From: Brachypodius melanocephalos
Lineage: Eukaryota > Chordata > Aves > Passeriformes > Pycnonotidae
DNA length: 64,000 nt
Assembly: GCA_013398615.1 (NCBI GenBank)
Contig: VZSR01003798.1
Span: forward strand, 10,601,542-10,665,541
Reading direction: 5' to 3'
The translations under genes and the position numbers were made by a program. The notes below the pieces were generated by a model. That model did no database searches. It saw only the letters and a program-made list of their open reading frames with translations, and was not told the DNA's origin. Position 1 is the stretch's first letter, and every line of letters begins with the position of its first letter. Positions 1-13,100 of the stretch are shown here, piece after piece.

Positions 1-999
1 CTCTCTTGCTTACTTACAGTCATCACAATTACCTTTTTTTTTGCCTGTGTGGTCAACTTGAAGCAAGAATTCGGCTGAACAAAAGGAGAGTCCTAGAACT
101 ACTTTCAGAAAAATGAGAGGAAACAACTTGTCTGCTTGAACACTGCTGTGATTAACTGTTTTTTCCAAGACAAATGCTCAAAAATTGTGGGTATAAGAAA
201 AAACATTCCCTGCACTCTCCTTTTCTTTGAGAAGTGCTATATAGACTTCAATGTACATTTTGAAGGACCCTGGTTTCCTCTAAATACACTATTTAGTGAT
301 CAGTCACAGAGTTTATTCTTTATTTTAATTTTTTTAAAAAATTTTGATTTTTTTATGATAGTAGGTTCGACTGGATTGCTGCCACTTAGGAGCTGTATTT
401 CCTATGCTTTTCATCAAGCTATTGTAATTTTCCTTGGACAGAACAGAATGTTGCTTCGATGGTAGTGCTATAATTAACTTGGAGGCAAACTTCCTTTGTT
501 TCCTCTGTAGGTAATATGCAGGGATATGAGTCAGTAATAACCAATTACCTTGTTTATAGTGAAGTTATCCTTAAGTGCCCTTGAACTGCTGTAGCAACAA
601 TAAATGTGGAGCATCTTAACTCTTCTTTTGGCTTCATTATGTGTAAAAAACGAAGGCATTAAACTGGACTCATGAATAGTAGGATCTCCCCTCCTGCCCT
701 ACAGCCTGCCCTGCTCTGTGGGAAATATAGCTTTGGAGCTCTTGTCAAGAGGACTGGGTATTGACTTTGAAATGAAAATAGATATAGCTTAATTACATAT
801 AGCTTAATTACTGGACAAGTGCATGGTGGGCCAGTGAGGAAACACAACTTCCAGGTGCTTCTTGTCAGCTGTAGAATAACAGATACCAATACTGGGTGAC
901 AAAGGTTTCCTTTCACAGATGTATGTGAAGGCTGAAGATGCTTTATGGTTGGCATATTTGCCTTAACTCTGCTTATTTCTTTTTGAAAGTTTTTTATAG
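1..999 (+). other. TMOD3: TMOD3 upstream intron (3' part)
   Basis: This is AT-rich sequence ending in a T-rich tract and TATAG acceptor directly before the first coding exon. I see no coding exon, CpG island or clear repeat in it, so the TMOD3 promoter and noncoding first exon are inferred to lie left of the window. Open frames here show no protein similarity that I recognise. Confidence 0.7.
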
Positions 1000-1061
1000 A
1001 TCTGGATAAGAATTGGGACTTGAGTTTTGAAGTGTTTGAGCAACTTGCTACTGCCCAAGTC
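1000..1061 (+). other. TMOD3: TMOD3 5' UTR part of the first coding exon
   Basis: This stretch lies between the acceptor AG at 998-999 and the start codon at 1062. It contains no ATG, so 1062 is the first ATG of this exon. The frame is open upstream with a TTG at 1020, but known tropomodulins begin at the methionine equivalent to 1062. The exact acceptor is inferred from the sequence. Confidence 0.65.
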
Positions 1062-1187
1062 ATGACGCTCCCATTTCGAAAGGACTTGGACAAGTACAAA
1101 GATCTTGATGAGGATGAAATCCTTGGCAAACTTTCAGAAGAAGAGCTGAAACAACTGGAAACTGTTTTGGATGATCTTGACCCTGAG
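1062..1187 (+). CDS. TMOD3: TMOD3 coding exon 1 (residues 1-42)
   Basis: This exon encodes the N-terminal tropomyosin-binding segment, from MTLPFRKDL to LDDLDPE. The start has G at -3, a moderate Kozak context. The donor GTAGGC follows a complete codon (phase 0). The remaining 5' part of the exon is untranslated. Confidence 0.95.
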
Positions 1188-4100
1188 GTAGGCATTAGCC
1201 AAGAGAAGCTTTCTTTTTTCATTTGTTGCATTACTAGTCTAAAATAAATTGAGACTTTGTACAATATACTTTTGGGTAGAGTTTTTTTCATAGCCTGCTG
1301 ATGATTTCAGGTATATATGTGTATATAATGCTTATTTCCTGTGTCCAAGGTGGACACAACTACAGTAAAGGAGAACATAAGAAGGCATGTTGGGAGGACC
1401 TTTCTGGCATGTATTTATCTATCAATAAGAATTGCTGTTGTTCATGTTCTTGAAAAGAAAATTTATTTAGGAAGACCTGTTTAACCTTCCTGTTTCCAGT
1501 GCTGTTTGGTAGACAGCCCTTTTGCATCCATGTTTGTTTTATTATTTCTGCTGTGGAATTTGATGGGAATGGGAGGGTGCCAACCTCTCGTACTGATTCC
1601 TGGTCCTGTATCTGGTATCTTATATCTATTCCTGGTCCTGTATCTGGTATCTTATATCTATTCCTGTCCTCATGCTGACTTTGTGAAGAGAAGACAGATG
1701 ATTGCTAAGCTCCTGAATGATTATGTCAGCATGGAGTATTGAATAAGGACTATTACAGCTTTCTGCTACAAAGAGCTGAGTTGTCCTTTACAGGTATTGG
1801 AGCTAATATCAGACTCCAAGACTTGTGTTTTCGCCTCAGGTTCTCTGGTTTTGCTTTAATAAAACCAGGATTAGTTTAATCTTGATGTTCGGGGATTGGT
1901 TCAGAATGTTATGATCACCTATTTTGTTGCACTGCAAGATATTACTGATTTTAGCTGGCTTTGGCTTTACGGATATTTTAACAGGGGAGAACTTGCAAAA
2001 GGGCCTGGCAGTCAGAATTCCTCTACATTCTGGTCATTCTGTACTAATAGCCTGCATTTTCTCTCTTTAGTTGAAATCTGTTGATGTTATCAAAGAAATA
2101 TCCCACCTTGAGTTAGGGATACACAGAAATACTCTGTGTTAAAATACTAGTGGAGTCAGTTGTGTTTAAGACTTAAAATCACATGGATGTAAGTGACACA
2201 GGAAATAGTCTCTTGCTGAATGTCTAAACTGTAAATAGATGAGTTTTATTTAGTACTGCTCATTTAAACAGTGCTGATTCTAGCAAAGAAATGCAAAGTA
2301 ACTGGCAAATTGAGTGCTGGGAGCTACTGTACTTAAAGAATTGCTTCAGTCCTGCTGAGAGCACAGTGTGCTGTACTTTCATTATATTCTCCATGTCTAG
2401 ATTACCTTGTGTCCTTCCCTGCCCCAAAAAAAGGAAGTTGGCAGGGGATCAAAGATTGCCTGCAAAAGATGATGTATCAGGGCTGAACCTTGCAGAGAGG
2501 GAGAAGGAAGAGGGAAATGAAACTAAGCAGGTGCTCATCCAGACTTTCTAAGCTGTTGTTTGCTCCATTTGTTTTGCAGAACGCGCTGCTGCCTGCAGGC
2601 TTCCGGCAGAAGGACCAGACTGCCAAGAAGGCCTCGGGTCCCTTCGACAGGGAACGGCTCCTGGCGTATCTGGAGAAGCAGGCACTGGAGTACAAGGACA
2701 GGGAAGACTATGTGCCTTTCACCAGAGAAAAGAAAGGTAACACCACCCTTTCCTTGCTGTAAGTGCTTGTGAAACTTCTGAAGTGGACGAGCCAGAACTG
2801 CTGTGAACCAAATTTCATTGAAGCACTTGCAGTTCTAATGCTTTTAACTCGCAGCATTTCCAAATGGCTGCTACTGTGCAGGGCCAGGAGGCTTCCTGTT
2901 GTGCCACTGGGACTGGTGTGCACTTTGTGTGTAGCACAGGAAGGAAATAAGACTCAGAGATTTTATCATAGATTACAAAGTTTCTGATGGGCATGGTATC
3001 CTCAAAGTAAGAGCTAACTCTGATTTATGTCAACAATAACCAATGCTGTCATTGTGCCTGTGGCTTATGCCTTGTGCTGAGTACAGATAACAACCTTTGT
3101 AACACTATGTTGGATGTTGAATGATGTTGTGGTAGGCAGTAATGTTCGAAGATCATGTAGGCTGACAAGGCCAGACAAATGGTGTATGCAGTCATGGTGT
3201 TTTTCTGGCATCCTTACTGAAAGGTTTAATAAGATTGCAGTTACTCCTAACTAATTATACAGTTAACATCACAAGTTTTGAAATCTGGCAGTGGTTTGTG
3301 GTCTGAAAACCATAGACACATTATTAAAGCCTGGAATTTTAAGTTTTTGCTTTGGGTCTAGTATTTTCATTGACTTGATGGGGAAGCATTTTCCTTTTCA
3401 GAAGAAAATTGAAAAAGAATGTGCTTCTTAAATATTGTAAGAACAGATCTTTTTTTTTGCCTTCCCAGGACAGAAGTTGCCAAATTTATTGTGCTTTACA
3501 AAGGACTATTGGTAGGCACAGACACTCCCAGACCTGTGCAGGGCACATATGTGTAGGAGCAGGCTTTTAGCTGTCACCAGTGTTTGAGCACTGCCTGTGA
3601 GTCCTGGCTCATGTGAACCTTCCCTGGCAGCAGGGCAGATCTGCTGCACTCATACTTCAGTAAATTGCTTCCTAAGTTGTATTCCAGCTGCTCAAGATGA
3701 GCAGGCCTCTCTTTTCTTATAGGTTTGAAACCCTTTGATTCTACTTAATTATCTGGTGTGAATCATTGCTGTTTCAGAATTGAGTCTTCATTCATCCACT
3801 GAGTTTGTGTATATGATTGTGGGGTCTATTTGGTGAAAATTTTGTTGGGATTATTTGCATTTTCTCTGCCTGTGCCACATAGCTTTACCTGGCAATGCTG
3901 GTGCCTCCCTTTTTTTCTTGAAGTAACAGAGAGCTTGTGACTTTACAGTGTGCTGCACTGTGTATGATGGACTCCTCTGTGGAGCGTTTTTTGTTCTGTT
4001 TTGTAGTTAACTCCCTTTGTGCTGAGAGATAACTGTGGCACTCCTTTGCTGCCAGGAGAACAGGGTTTGGTGACTGAACCTGTAGGAGTCCCAAGTGAAG

Positions 4101-7100
4101 GACAATGTGATGTATTGACTGTACAAGGCAGAGACACCCATAGCAGCAGTGCCTTCATGGTACCTCTGCTGCTGCCAAGTACCTGCTCATGTTGTGTTTG
4201 GCTGTGCCTGGCTCCTGCTGCTCTCCTGACACATTTGCCAGTCTGTGTGGGAGACAGACTGATGGTTAAGTGTGATTGAGTTTGGTATATTTGAGGCTCA
4301 TAGGTGGTTGGGGAATACCTTGCATCCTGTGCACTGTTCCCTCAGGGAGTGAGCTGGGCAAGGAGGATGTGCTCTAATACTTCATTTTCTGCTGGCTGCC
4401 AGTGCATCTTTCACATAGATGGCTCTCTAAAGTCAGCTTATGTCTACATGCACGCAAAAAATATTTGCTTGGATAGATAAAATCTGTGAGAATCCTGTAG
4501 AGAAACAGAAGGGTCCAGCTGTAATGCAGAGCTTAGTTAAGAAAGATCAAATGTCATTTCCTTTATGTAATAAAGTATTACTAAATAGTCTGTCTGCCTG
4601 TTGCAATGAGTCATACCAGTGTTGTTTGTAAAATTTCCTGTATCTTGTAAAACAAAAAGTTGACATTTAGTAACTTATGTCATTTATTTTAGTGCTATAG
4701 GAGAAGAGAAAAAATCTGAAAAATGAAATGTAGATTACTTTCATTAAATCTAAAAATATGGAAACAAATGTTTAGTATCCAAATTGATGCTCTGTTGAGT
4801 GGGCGGGAGGCCAGAAGGTCAAGCTCATATTGTAGTAGGTGAGGGATAACCTTTGCTTTTCCCCTCATGAAAGTATTATGGTTCAACTTTGTCTTGCTGC
4901 TACATTTGTTGCTATTTTGCACAAAAATGGCAAATGTAAATAACTTCATCTTTTAAATTAAGAAATCATTATATTTATCTAGATTTAGAACTTGGAAAGG
5001 GCATGGGGTGCAACTTAATACTTGTGTAGAATTTTTTTTCTGTAGGGGGCTTGTATCCTAATGTGCTTTTCATTAATACTAAAACAGACCAACAGACAAC
5101 TAAGCTGGGTTATAATTTTTCACTTAATCTAGAAATATGTGTTATGGAGAAACACTAATAAGTTGTAGAATAAGGGTAGGTGAAAATCTTACTTGATTCT
5201 CCTGTTAATTTAGGAGAAATGTGACAAATATAACCTTCAGTTCCAGAGGTTTTGGGAGGGGAGAGATGGATTGGAACTGCAACTGGTTTTTTGGGGGTCA
5301 AAATTTGCTAAAATATTTCTGTGTCCCTGGCTGGTTTCATTGCTTTGACTTGTTCCAATTATTCATTTCATGGAGCAAGTAGAGGAAAATCTACCCTTCT
5401 CTTTCCTTTTTCTATTTTAGTAGAACTGATGTCCTGCATGGTGATTTGGTCTGCAGATTTATCAAAGAAGTTTACCCTAGATTAATTTTAAATATCCTGT
5501 CTTGCTACTGATTCTGGTAACCTTGTTTTCCTACTAGAGTGTGAAGTACTCTCTTCCAGATGGCCCAAGTGCCTGATTTTGGGTAACATGTTATTAAAAC
5601 AATGTTGCTTCTCTTTCAGTGATAGATGATGTAATTATTCCAGGTCTTTGGAACCTCTTTTGTTTTGTGCCATGGCATGTGGAAGATCTGAAAGAATGTA
5701 ATGTCCTGCTGTGGTGAAATGAACAGTGCTAAAAAAATGTGAAGTTTAATCCTTAAATTATACTCTATTCCATTTTCCCAGTGCCTTGATTTTGTTTCTA
5801 AAAGCATCCTTTAAAATTTTCTTCATTTTAAACATGATTTAAGTCACATTCTGTTCCAGTTAAGTGTTGAACCATACAGTGAACCATTGTTCAAGAGATT
5901 CGTGAGACCAATGTTGTAATAATTGCAACAAAACTAGCTCTGTCTCAATGTGTGTACGTAAGTATATCATAAAGATTTTACAGGGTGTACTGCAGGGAGG
6001 AGGAGCTCTCATCCAAACAGCAAAGCAAGGCTTCAGCACTGAAGGCTATTGCCCTCAAGTGTGTTCACTCCTCTCACCAAGTCTGACCAATGCTCCTCCT
6101 CCTTCTCCCTTCTCTTGGAACAGCAGAAGAAGAGAATTATTGCAGCTGAGATAAAAACATATCTGAGATAGTAATGTACTTTGTGCTGTGTAGTGCAAGG
6201 CATTAGCAAAATACTGTGTAAACTAAACTTTGCTTTTCTAGCCTTTGCACTCTCCTAATTGTGTCTTTCTCTTCCCTTTGCATTCCTGCTGGGGTGCGTT
6301 TGTTCTGTGCAGATTTGCAGTTCATGTAACTTCTGCTTTAGGCTTCCTTTCATTTTTCCCCTTCTCTGTCACCCAGAAAACAGACTGAAACTGTAGCCAC
6401 CTGGCTAAAGCTCTTTTGCTGGCAGCCAGTTGTTGCTGTTGCTGGCAGTTCAGTTGTTGCTCTAGATCACCATTGCCTTCTGTTGCAGCAGGATTTGGGA
6501 TGCTCTGTTCTCTGTTTGCCATTGAATCACTTTAAAGTCTTTAAAGGAAGTGTGTTACATGTTGTGAACTGAAGCTAATATCCTGTAGGAGCTTTGCAGA
6601 AACAGCTTGTCAAATTGATATTCTCCATACAAGAGCACTTGAACAAAATAACATGTGATACTCCAGCCTTAATGTAAAACAGTTTTCTGATTCACTGCTA
6701 TGTGGCCTGTGATCAGATAGAAGATAACAGCTCTGCTTCTGCACTAAGACATTGAGGAACTCGCTTGCAAGTTGAATTAAAAACATTAGAATGAAATTGT
6801 GCTTACAAGTGAACTGATAAACCTAAGTCTGTTACGTGGTAAGAACTGGAGATTGATGAAGTGTGGATTAAATAAATTTCTGAACTAAGGAAAGGTTAAA
6901 GAACATAAGATGTAAGGAATACATCAGATGTTGCTCGCTTTTCTTCATGGAGTCAGTGATGAGAAAAGCTTGTATTCCATTGTTCTCAGGTAGCACTTGC
7001 TTTGTTTGCCCAAATGGAGTACCTCTAAAGTGGATTTTAGACTTTCTTCTGCTGGTCAAGGTGTGGCTGCCTGCTGCCTGTTAGTGTGGGGTAGTGAGAA

Positions 7101-10100
7101 TAGTACCAGCAAGGTGCAGGGCATGGCCCCACTGAACAGACCTGGTCTCTGCAAGGTACTGAGTCCCACCTTAAGTGCTGTGAATCTGTGTGGGAAATAC
7201 CCAGGGCACTTCAATAAACACCATCCAGTATTCCTGCCTTTAGAGCAATAAGATTGTGTGGAACGTGGAACTGAAAGTTCATTCTGTGGCAGAGGAGGCC
7301 TGTAGCTTAATCCTGGATGTGCATCATCTAACATGGTAGCTTAAAGGCATGGAACACTTGCCTATATAATTACTATAAAAATGGTGTGAACATCCCTGGA
7401 ATTTGCCTCTTCATGTTGTTTTGCTGAATCTTTACAGTATCCTGGTTGGCTGAAAAGGAGCTGTCATGTTCTTTCATGTAATCAAATCCCTGCCATTGGG
7501 AAATGTTCCACTCGAGGGCCAGGCAAGCTGCACATCTCATGGGCTGTGCAGATGTGTAGTGGTTTTTGGTTTTATTTAAAGCTTGCATTAGGAAGGGGGA
7601 AGGGACTTGCTGAACTGTATTGGCAGCAGGCCTTGAGTGAGATCACTGTCCCCAGAGACACAGGGGTCTTACCCTTCTGGAAGTAAATTCCTTGCTAGAA
7701 GTGAGGGAGTGGGGAGGGACCTGCTTTTGTATGTGCATTGTAAACCTCTGATTTCTGGTCTAGGACAAGATGAAGCCAATGAATGAGAAATTATGTACAC
7801 AAGGGTGTGACTTGTTCTATAACAAATACTGCTTCTGACCCAGCTCATGTGATTGGAGTTGGCTGCAGTGAGCATTTCTGGAGGGCAGTGGCTTTTAACA
7901 TTTTTGCTTTATTAAAAACTGGTTATACTTCTCACTCTCTTTAGGTTTTCTAAAGAGTCAGGCACGTATGGATTAGTATTACTCTTAGAAAGCAAATATT
8001 TGAACCAGACATATCTAACCTATGAATTTAAGAATTATTGAAAAGCAACTTCAGGAAAAGTAGTTCTTTTTTTGTGGGCACTGTGGGATGAACTAGACAG
8101 AAGGCTGAACTAGGTTAAAAGACATTTTTGCCAAGTTGCTTTAAATTGAGATTTATTTCTTTTTCTTGGTCTCTTCCTGCTGCAAATAGGACGGCTCAAC
8201 GAAGGCTCAGTTGCTCGAATCCTACTGTCCTCCTTCCTTGTACTCCAAAATCCTCACCTTTTTACTAGCCCATATTACTGAGAAGAAATACCACAAACAT
8301 AGCTGCTGAAAGGCTTCAGATCATGTGTGTGCTGCTCAGAGTGTTTCATGGATTAATGAAAAGCTTGTCAAACATTCTTGCATCTCTTCTATAAACTACA
8401 GTTTAAGTTAAAGGTTAATCTCTCCCCAGTAGGTGATGCTGGTAAAATAAAATGATAGAAATGTATTACATCATTTATATCAAAATAACCTGAAACAATT
8501 GCTACATAAGCCTTCAATTTATGAAGGTTTTCTTTTAATCCTCAGTCACCAACAGTTTCTATGCACTGTCCATCAAAGCTGATGTATGGGTGGTAATGCA
8601 TGTCAGCTGCACTTAACTACTGTTTGGAATTAATACAGTTATGTAAGGAGGATTATTTTTGCTTCTAAATATGGATAATGACCATTTATACAAGTTTCCA
8701 AAAAGATAGCAACCCAGGAACAAAAATACCATGTTGCTGGCAGCAGCTCTTGGTCATCAGACTGTGTTGTCAGAGAAAAACCTGATGTGCCTCTCTGTAA
8801 TCTGTACTAGTTGGAATGCATTAACTTCCTTTAAAAGGAAAATGACCACAAACTACTGTAATTTAGAGAAGATATGGAATACATGATTTTGGGTTTAGTG
8901 ATGCTAAACTCCACCTACTATCCCTGTAACTGGGAAGTTGGGATGAGGATGATTCCTCTGTGGAAATACTTTTCCTAGCTATGGATATGGCAGAGGGTCG
9001 GCTCCTGAATTAGGACTGAGACTTCATAGGATGATTATCAACACCGCTTCCTATCCCAGGAAATAGCAAAAGGAAGTTGGAATTCCTTTCCCACTGCTCT
9101 TTCTGCTGGTAGCTCAGGCAACTTGGAAAGTTTGAAAAACTTGAACCTTAAATAGCTGTTAAGATTTCATTCACAGTTGTGCAGTTGTGAATGATTTCTC
9201 TCAAATGCATCAGTACAAGAGCTTTTTTTTGCTGTGTTAATTTGTCCTAAACCTAAGCATCCCTTACCTGTCCTGGCTCTTACTCAGTGGAAGATTTCTT
9301 TGTTCTGAAGGACCAGTTCTAAACCATTCACAACTGAAGTGTTAGAAAAACTAATTCTCTAATTCTGATTTTCTACCCTAACTTGCCAGCTAAAGGTGTG
9401 TGCAGGAATTACAGTAATTGTACAGACCTCTACCTAATTCATGTCTTCTAAAATAAGTTTTCCCATTACCCGCCTGTAATAACTATGAAGTTGGTGCAGA
9501 ATGTAGTATTACTCTTGGTTCTTTTGCCATTGAGTCTTCGATGACCTTTCTAAGTATCATTTTAGAAAACAGTGTCACTGGCAAAGAAATCTGTTACCAT
9601 GTTTTGTGCTGTTCACAAACCATGGTTTTCTCGAGCAGCTTTGGTTTTTTGCTTCAGAACTGAGGTTAACATCAGAAATATCACATATGGTGTAAAAACT
9701 GCAGTGAATAGAAAGGTGTGTGATTTCAGATAACTTTGTGATATTCTTTCTCTGACACATTCAGATTACAGTTCTGCCTGGGTCCCTTTTTCCCCTGAAA
9801 GGAAACTCAGCATTCTCTAGCAATACTAAATCTTTCTTACAGTCTTTCTAGACTGTTTAAAATGTATAATGGAGGTTTATATGTGACTTTCTAATCCTTA
9901 GGAGAAACAAATAAGGTTGGAATAATGGACCAGACTCCTGAAAATTTATTTGTGTTTATGCTCTTTCCTCATCTCTGACTTGCAACAACGGAAGAACCTT
10001 TCATGTTGTCTGTGGTTCTTCTAGTATTCACTAAAATGTAGTATGTATTCTTAAAGTACATAGTCTTTGAAAGATAAGTAGCTGTATAATACAAAGTAAC

Positions 10101-13100
10101 ATTAGACTTTCCATTTTGTTTACTCCAGGGAAAATATTTATCCCCAAGCAAAAGCCTGTACAGTCTTTCACAGAAGAAAAATTCTCTCTTGATCCAGAAC
10201 TGGAGGAAGCCTTGACCAGTGCCACAGACACAGAATTAGGTGACCTTGCAGGTGAGGTTTTTTTGAAGGACATATCCAGACAAGAAAGATCTATAATTAA
10301 TGTGTTGGTGTATTGATCTGACTACAGGATGTTGTAGTTGTGATAGGAAATAGATAATGTTTGACAGTTTGCTTGAAGCATTTCACCTTTGTTGATTTGT
10401 GATAATTTATGAGGAAGTTAATTATTTTGGTCTGCAAAAGATACCTGATTTTTAAACAAAACCTTTAAATCCATTCCTCAGGGTGGTTTTTGATGTGTAT
10501 ATGACTGCTTCATCTTGTGTATAACAATGTGTTTGTATGTGCCTGCATTCCTAAAGCTTCATTTTGTGGTTCAGCTGCACTTTTTAAAGTTGATGTTTGA
10601 ACCTGGTGAGGTCAGAACTTCCTACAATGTGAAAGTCAACTATAATGTCTGTAATTAATTATTTTTTCTGCATTTTTCAAATGATTAAGATACTGAACGG
10701 CTTTTTGTACTGGTAACTATAGCACAAACATCAGGTTTTGTTATTTAAAGGAACCCTGCATCTGAGCTAAATTAATCAGGAACAGTAAAAACTTTTTTTT
10801 TCTTTTTTTCCTTTTTCAGCAATACTGGGAATGTCCAACTTGATAACAAACAATCAGTTCTGTGATGTAGTAGGAAGCAGTAATGGGGTTGACAAAGACA
10901 GCTTCTCAAGTAAGTGTGTACACAAGTGCTAGAAAGATCAATTCTTTGTACTGCACACAGCTACTATAGCATTCACTGTTTTCTGTTGCACCGACATTCT
11001 TTTAGACTCTTAAGTCTTAGTCTGGAAATGTGTATGCCTATAACATTGCTAATTGAGTTCTGGCAAGAGTGGAATTAAAATATATGTCCAATAAAGTATC
11101 CTCTGCATTTAAGTTGCGTTTTGGTGACAAAAGTAGGCATAAGCATACATTATGTGTGCTGGTTCTGAGGTATTATATTTGTGTTTGTAATTCAACTCCT
11201 ATGTGCTTTCTGAAAAAAGGCAGAAAGGCTGTGAGGAGTTTTTAAAAAAAATTAACTTCATGAAAATATGGTCAGGAGAGGTTGGTATGCTTTTTTGGTA
11301 GGGGAGAGATGTAAAGACTGATGAAATGATCTTTAAATACAGTAACTATATAGTATGCATATCATTTATTCACAATGAATAAATGTGTGCAACCTGTTTG
11401 CCTTACTTTTCAGATATAGTAAAAGGTGAAAAAATCTTGCCTGTTTTTGATGAACCACCAAATCCCACAAACGTGGAGGAGACACTGCAAAGGATTAAAG
11501 ATAATGATTCTCGTCTTGTTGAAGTTAATCTAAATAATATTAAGGTAATTACCTGAAGGCTGCAGTAAATATGCTGCTTTTTCTCAGTAGAAGACACTTC
11601 ATGCTGCAGAATTCTTTAAGAGAGCATGATAGGTTTATTCTAAGTACAGCAATCTTTCTGCTGAATGCTGTAGTTTGTATAAGCTCAGAACCTGCAGCTA
11701 AACTGATAACTCATCTTGGTTTCTTTTGCCAAATGTGTATTTAAAAAGTCTTAGACTTTTTTTCACTGCCAACCCAGATTTCCATTGCTGCCAAGCTGGC
11801 AGCAGTTCCAGCAGTCCATTATCATGGAGTTAACTACTTTGTTGAGTCCTTTGTCCTTGATGAATCAATGTGCTCTCAGTTTGTATTGCAAGCAAAGAGA
11901 TATTTGTGCTTGACATCCTTGATTCTTGTACAAAAGGGCTGGTGGAAGTTAGGGCAGCTTCTGCTCCTGAGTGTAACAGTTGTGTTTTTACATGTGACAA
12001 GCTTTTGTATATTTACTTGAAAGAAACCAGAACTGTAGCACCCCTGACTTGCAGTGCAGACACCAGGGACAGCCTTGCCAGCAGCCAGGGCTGGTTGTTC
12101 CCCTTACTGAAGGGGGGGAAATAAAATCCATGGTTTAAGAATACTGTGTATCAGGTAAATGCTAGCCAAAATAACTGCCTAAAAAGGCAACAGATCAAAG
12201 TTTCTGATACAATAAACTGAGACATTTGCTACCCTAATTAATTCTTTAAAATTATTCTTTTTAAGCTTTGTTGCTACTATACTGTAAAAATGATTGCTTT
12301 ATAGAGTTAGTGACTCTTACAGCAATTGCATCTTAGGGTAGGTCTTCACTGAGAGACTGCTGGAGGCCAGTGATAGTTAATATTGTTGGGCATTTTGCTG
12401 TAAAGAGAAAAAACAGTGGGGGAAGTTGGGGGGAGGGGATAAACTTGTCTATCTCAAGAGAGTGAAATGCTATTTTTAATTCAAGAACATACCAATTCCA
12501 ACGCTGAAAGAATTTGCAAAAGCCTTAGAAACCAACACACATGTGAAGAATTTTAGCCTGGCAGCCACCCGAAGCAATGATCCTGTTGCTGTTGTAAGTA
12601 CTCGCAATAATGGCTTTAAGTGGGGTGCAAGGGAAGGTAGGATGGAAAGGCAACGGTAAAGGATTGAATTTAATCCAGTTTAAATATTCAGGGTGAAAAT
12701 GTGGCCATTCTGCTACACTGTAAAGTATGTTTTCTTTAATAAACCTTCCTTGTATCTAAGTTGGTAAATGATTACTAGTAACTTAATATGCAGCAATGCC
12801 TCAGATGTGTGAGGGAGAATTCTTTTTCCCAGTCCCTTTCCCTGGTGTTTCATTTTGCTAACCTCCTTCCTTTTTTCATTCTTTCCTACGTGTCTAGTTC
12901 CTGCTGTTCATTCCAGTAGCCAATAGTTTATTTAAAATTAATTTACAAGAAGCATATTTGAGGACTTAAAAACACCCATAATATTTTTCAACTAACTAGG
13001 GTTTTAGTTGAAGTTGTAAAATACCTGCTTCTCTATCTCTCTGCTACCAAAGATTGGCCTAAAATACTTGTATATAAAGCATAATATTAGTCGATGTATC

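Larger units (their letters stand above)
10252..12485 (+). other. TMOD3: TMOD3 introns 10252-10819, 10910-11413 and 11545-12485
   Basis: These three introns flank the coding exons at 10820-10909 and 11414-11544. They show only AT-rich sequence, T-rich acceptor tracts and a G-rich run at 12418-12438 shortly before the next exon. Nothing else is recognisable. Confidence 0.65.

Noticed and set aside
1020..1061. N-terminal extension of TMOD3 from position 1020
   Set aside because: The triplet at 1020 is TTG, not ATG. Tropomodulins start at the methionine encoded at 1062.
659..1291. Minus-strand 210-codon frame
   Set aside because: It lies across the first TMOD3 coding exon and its flanks, has serine-rich composition from the opposite strand, and matches no family.
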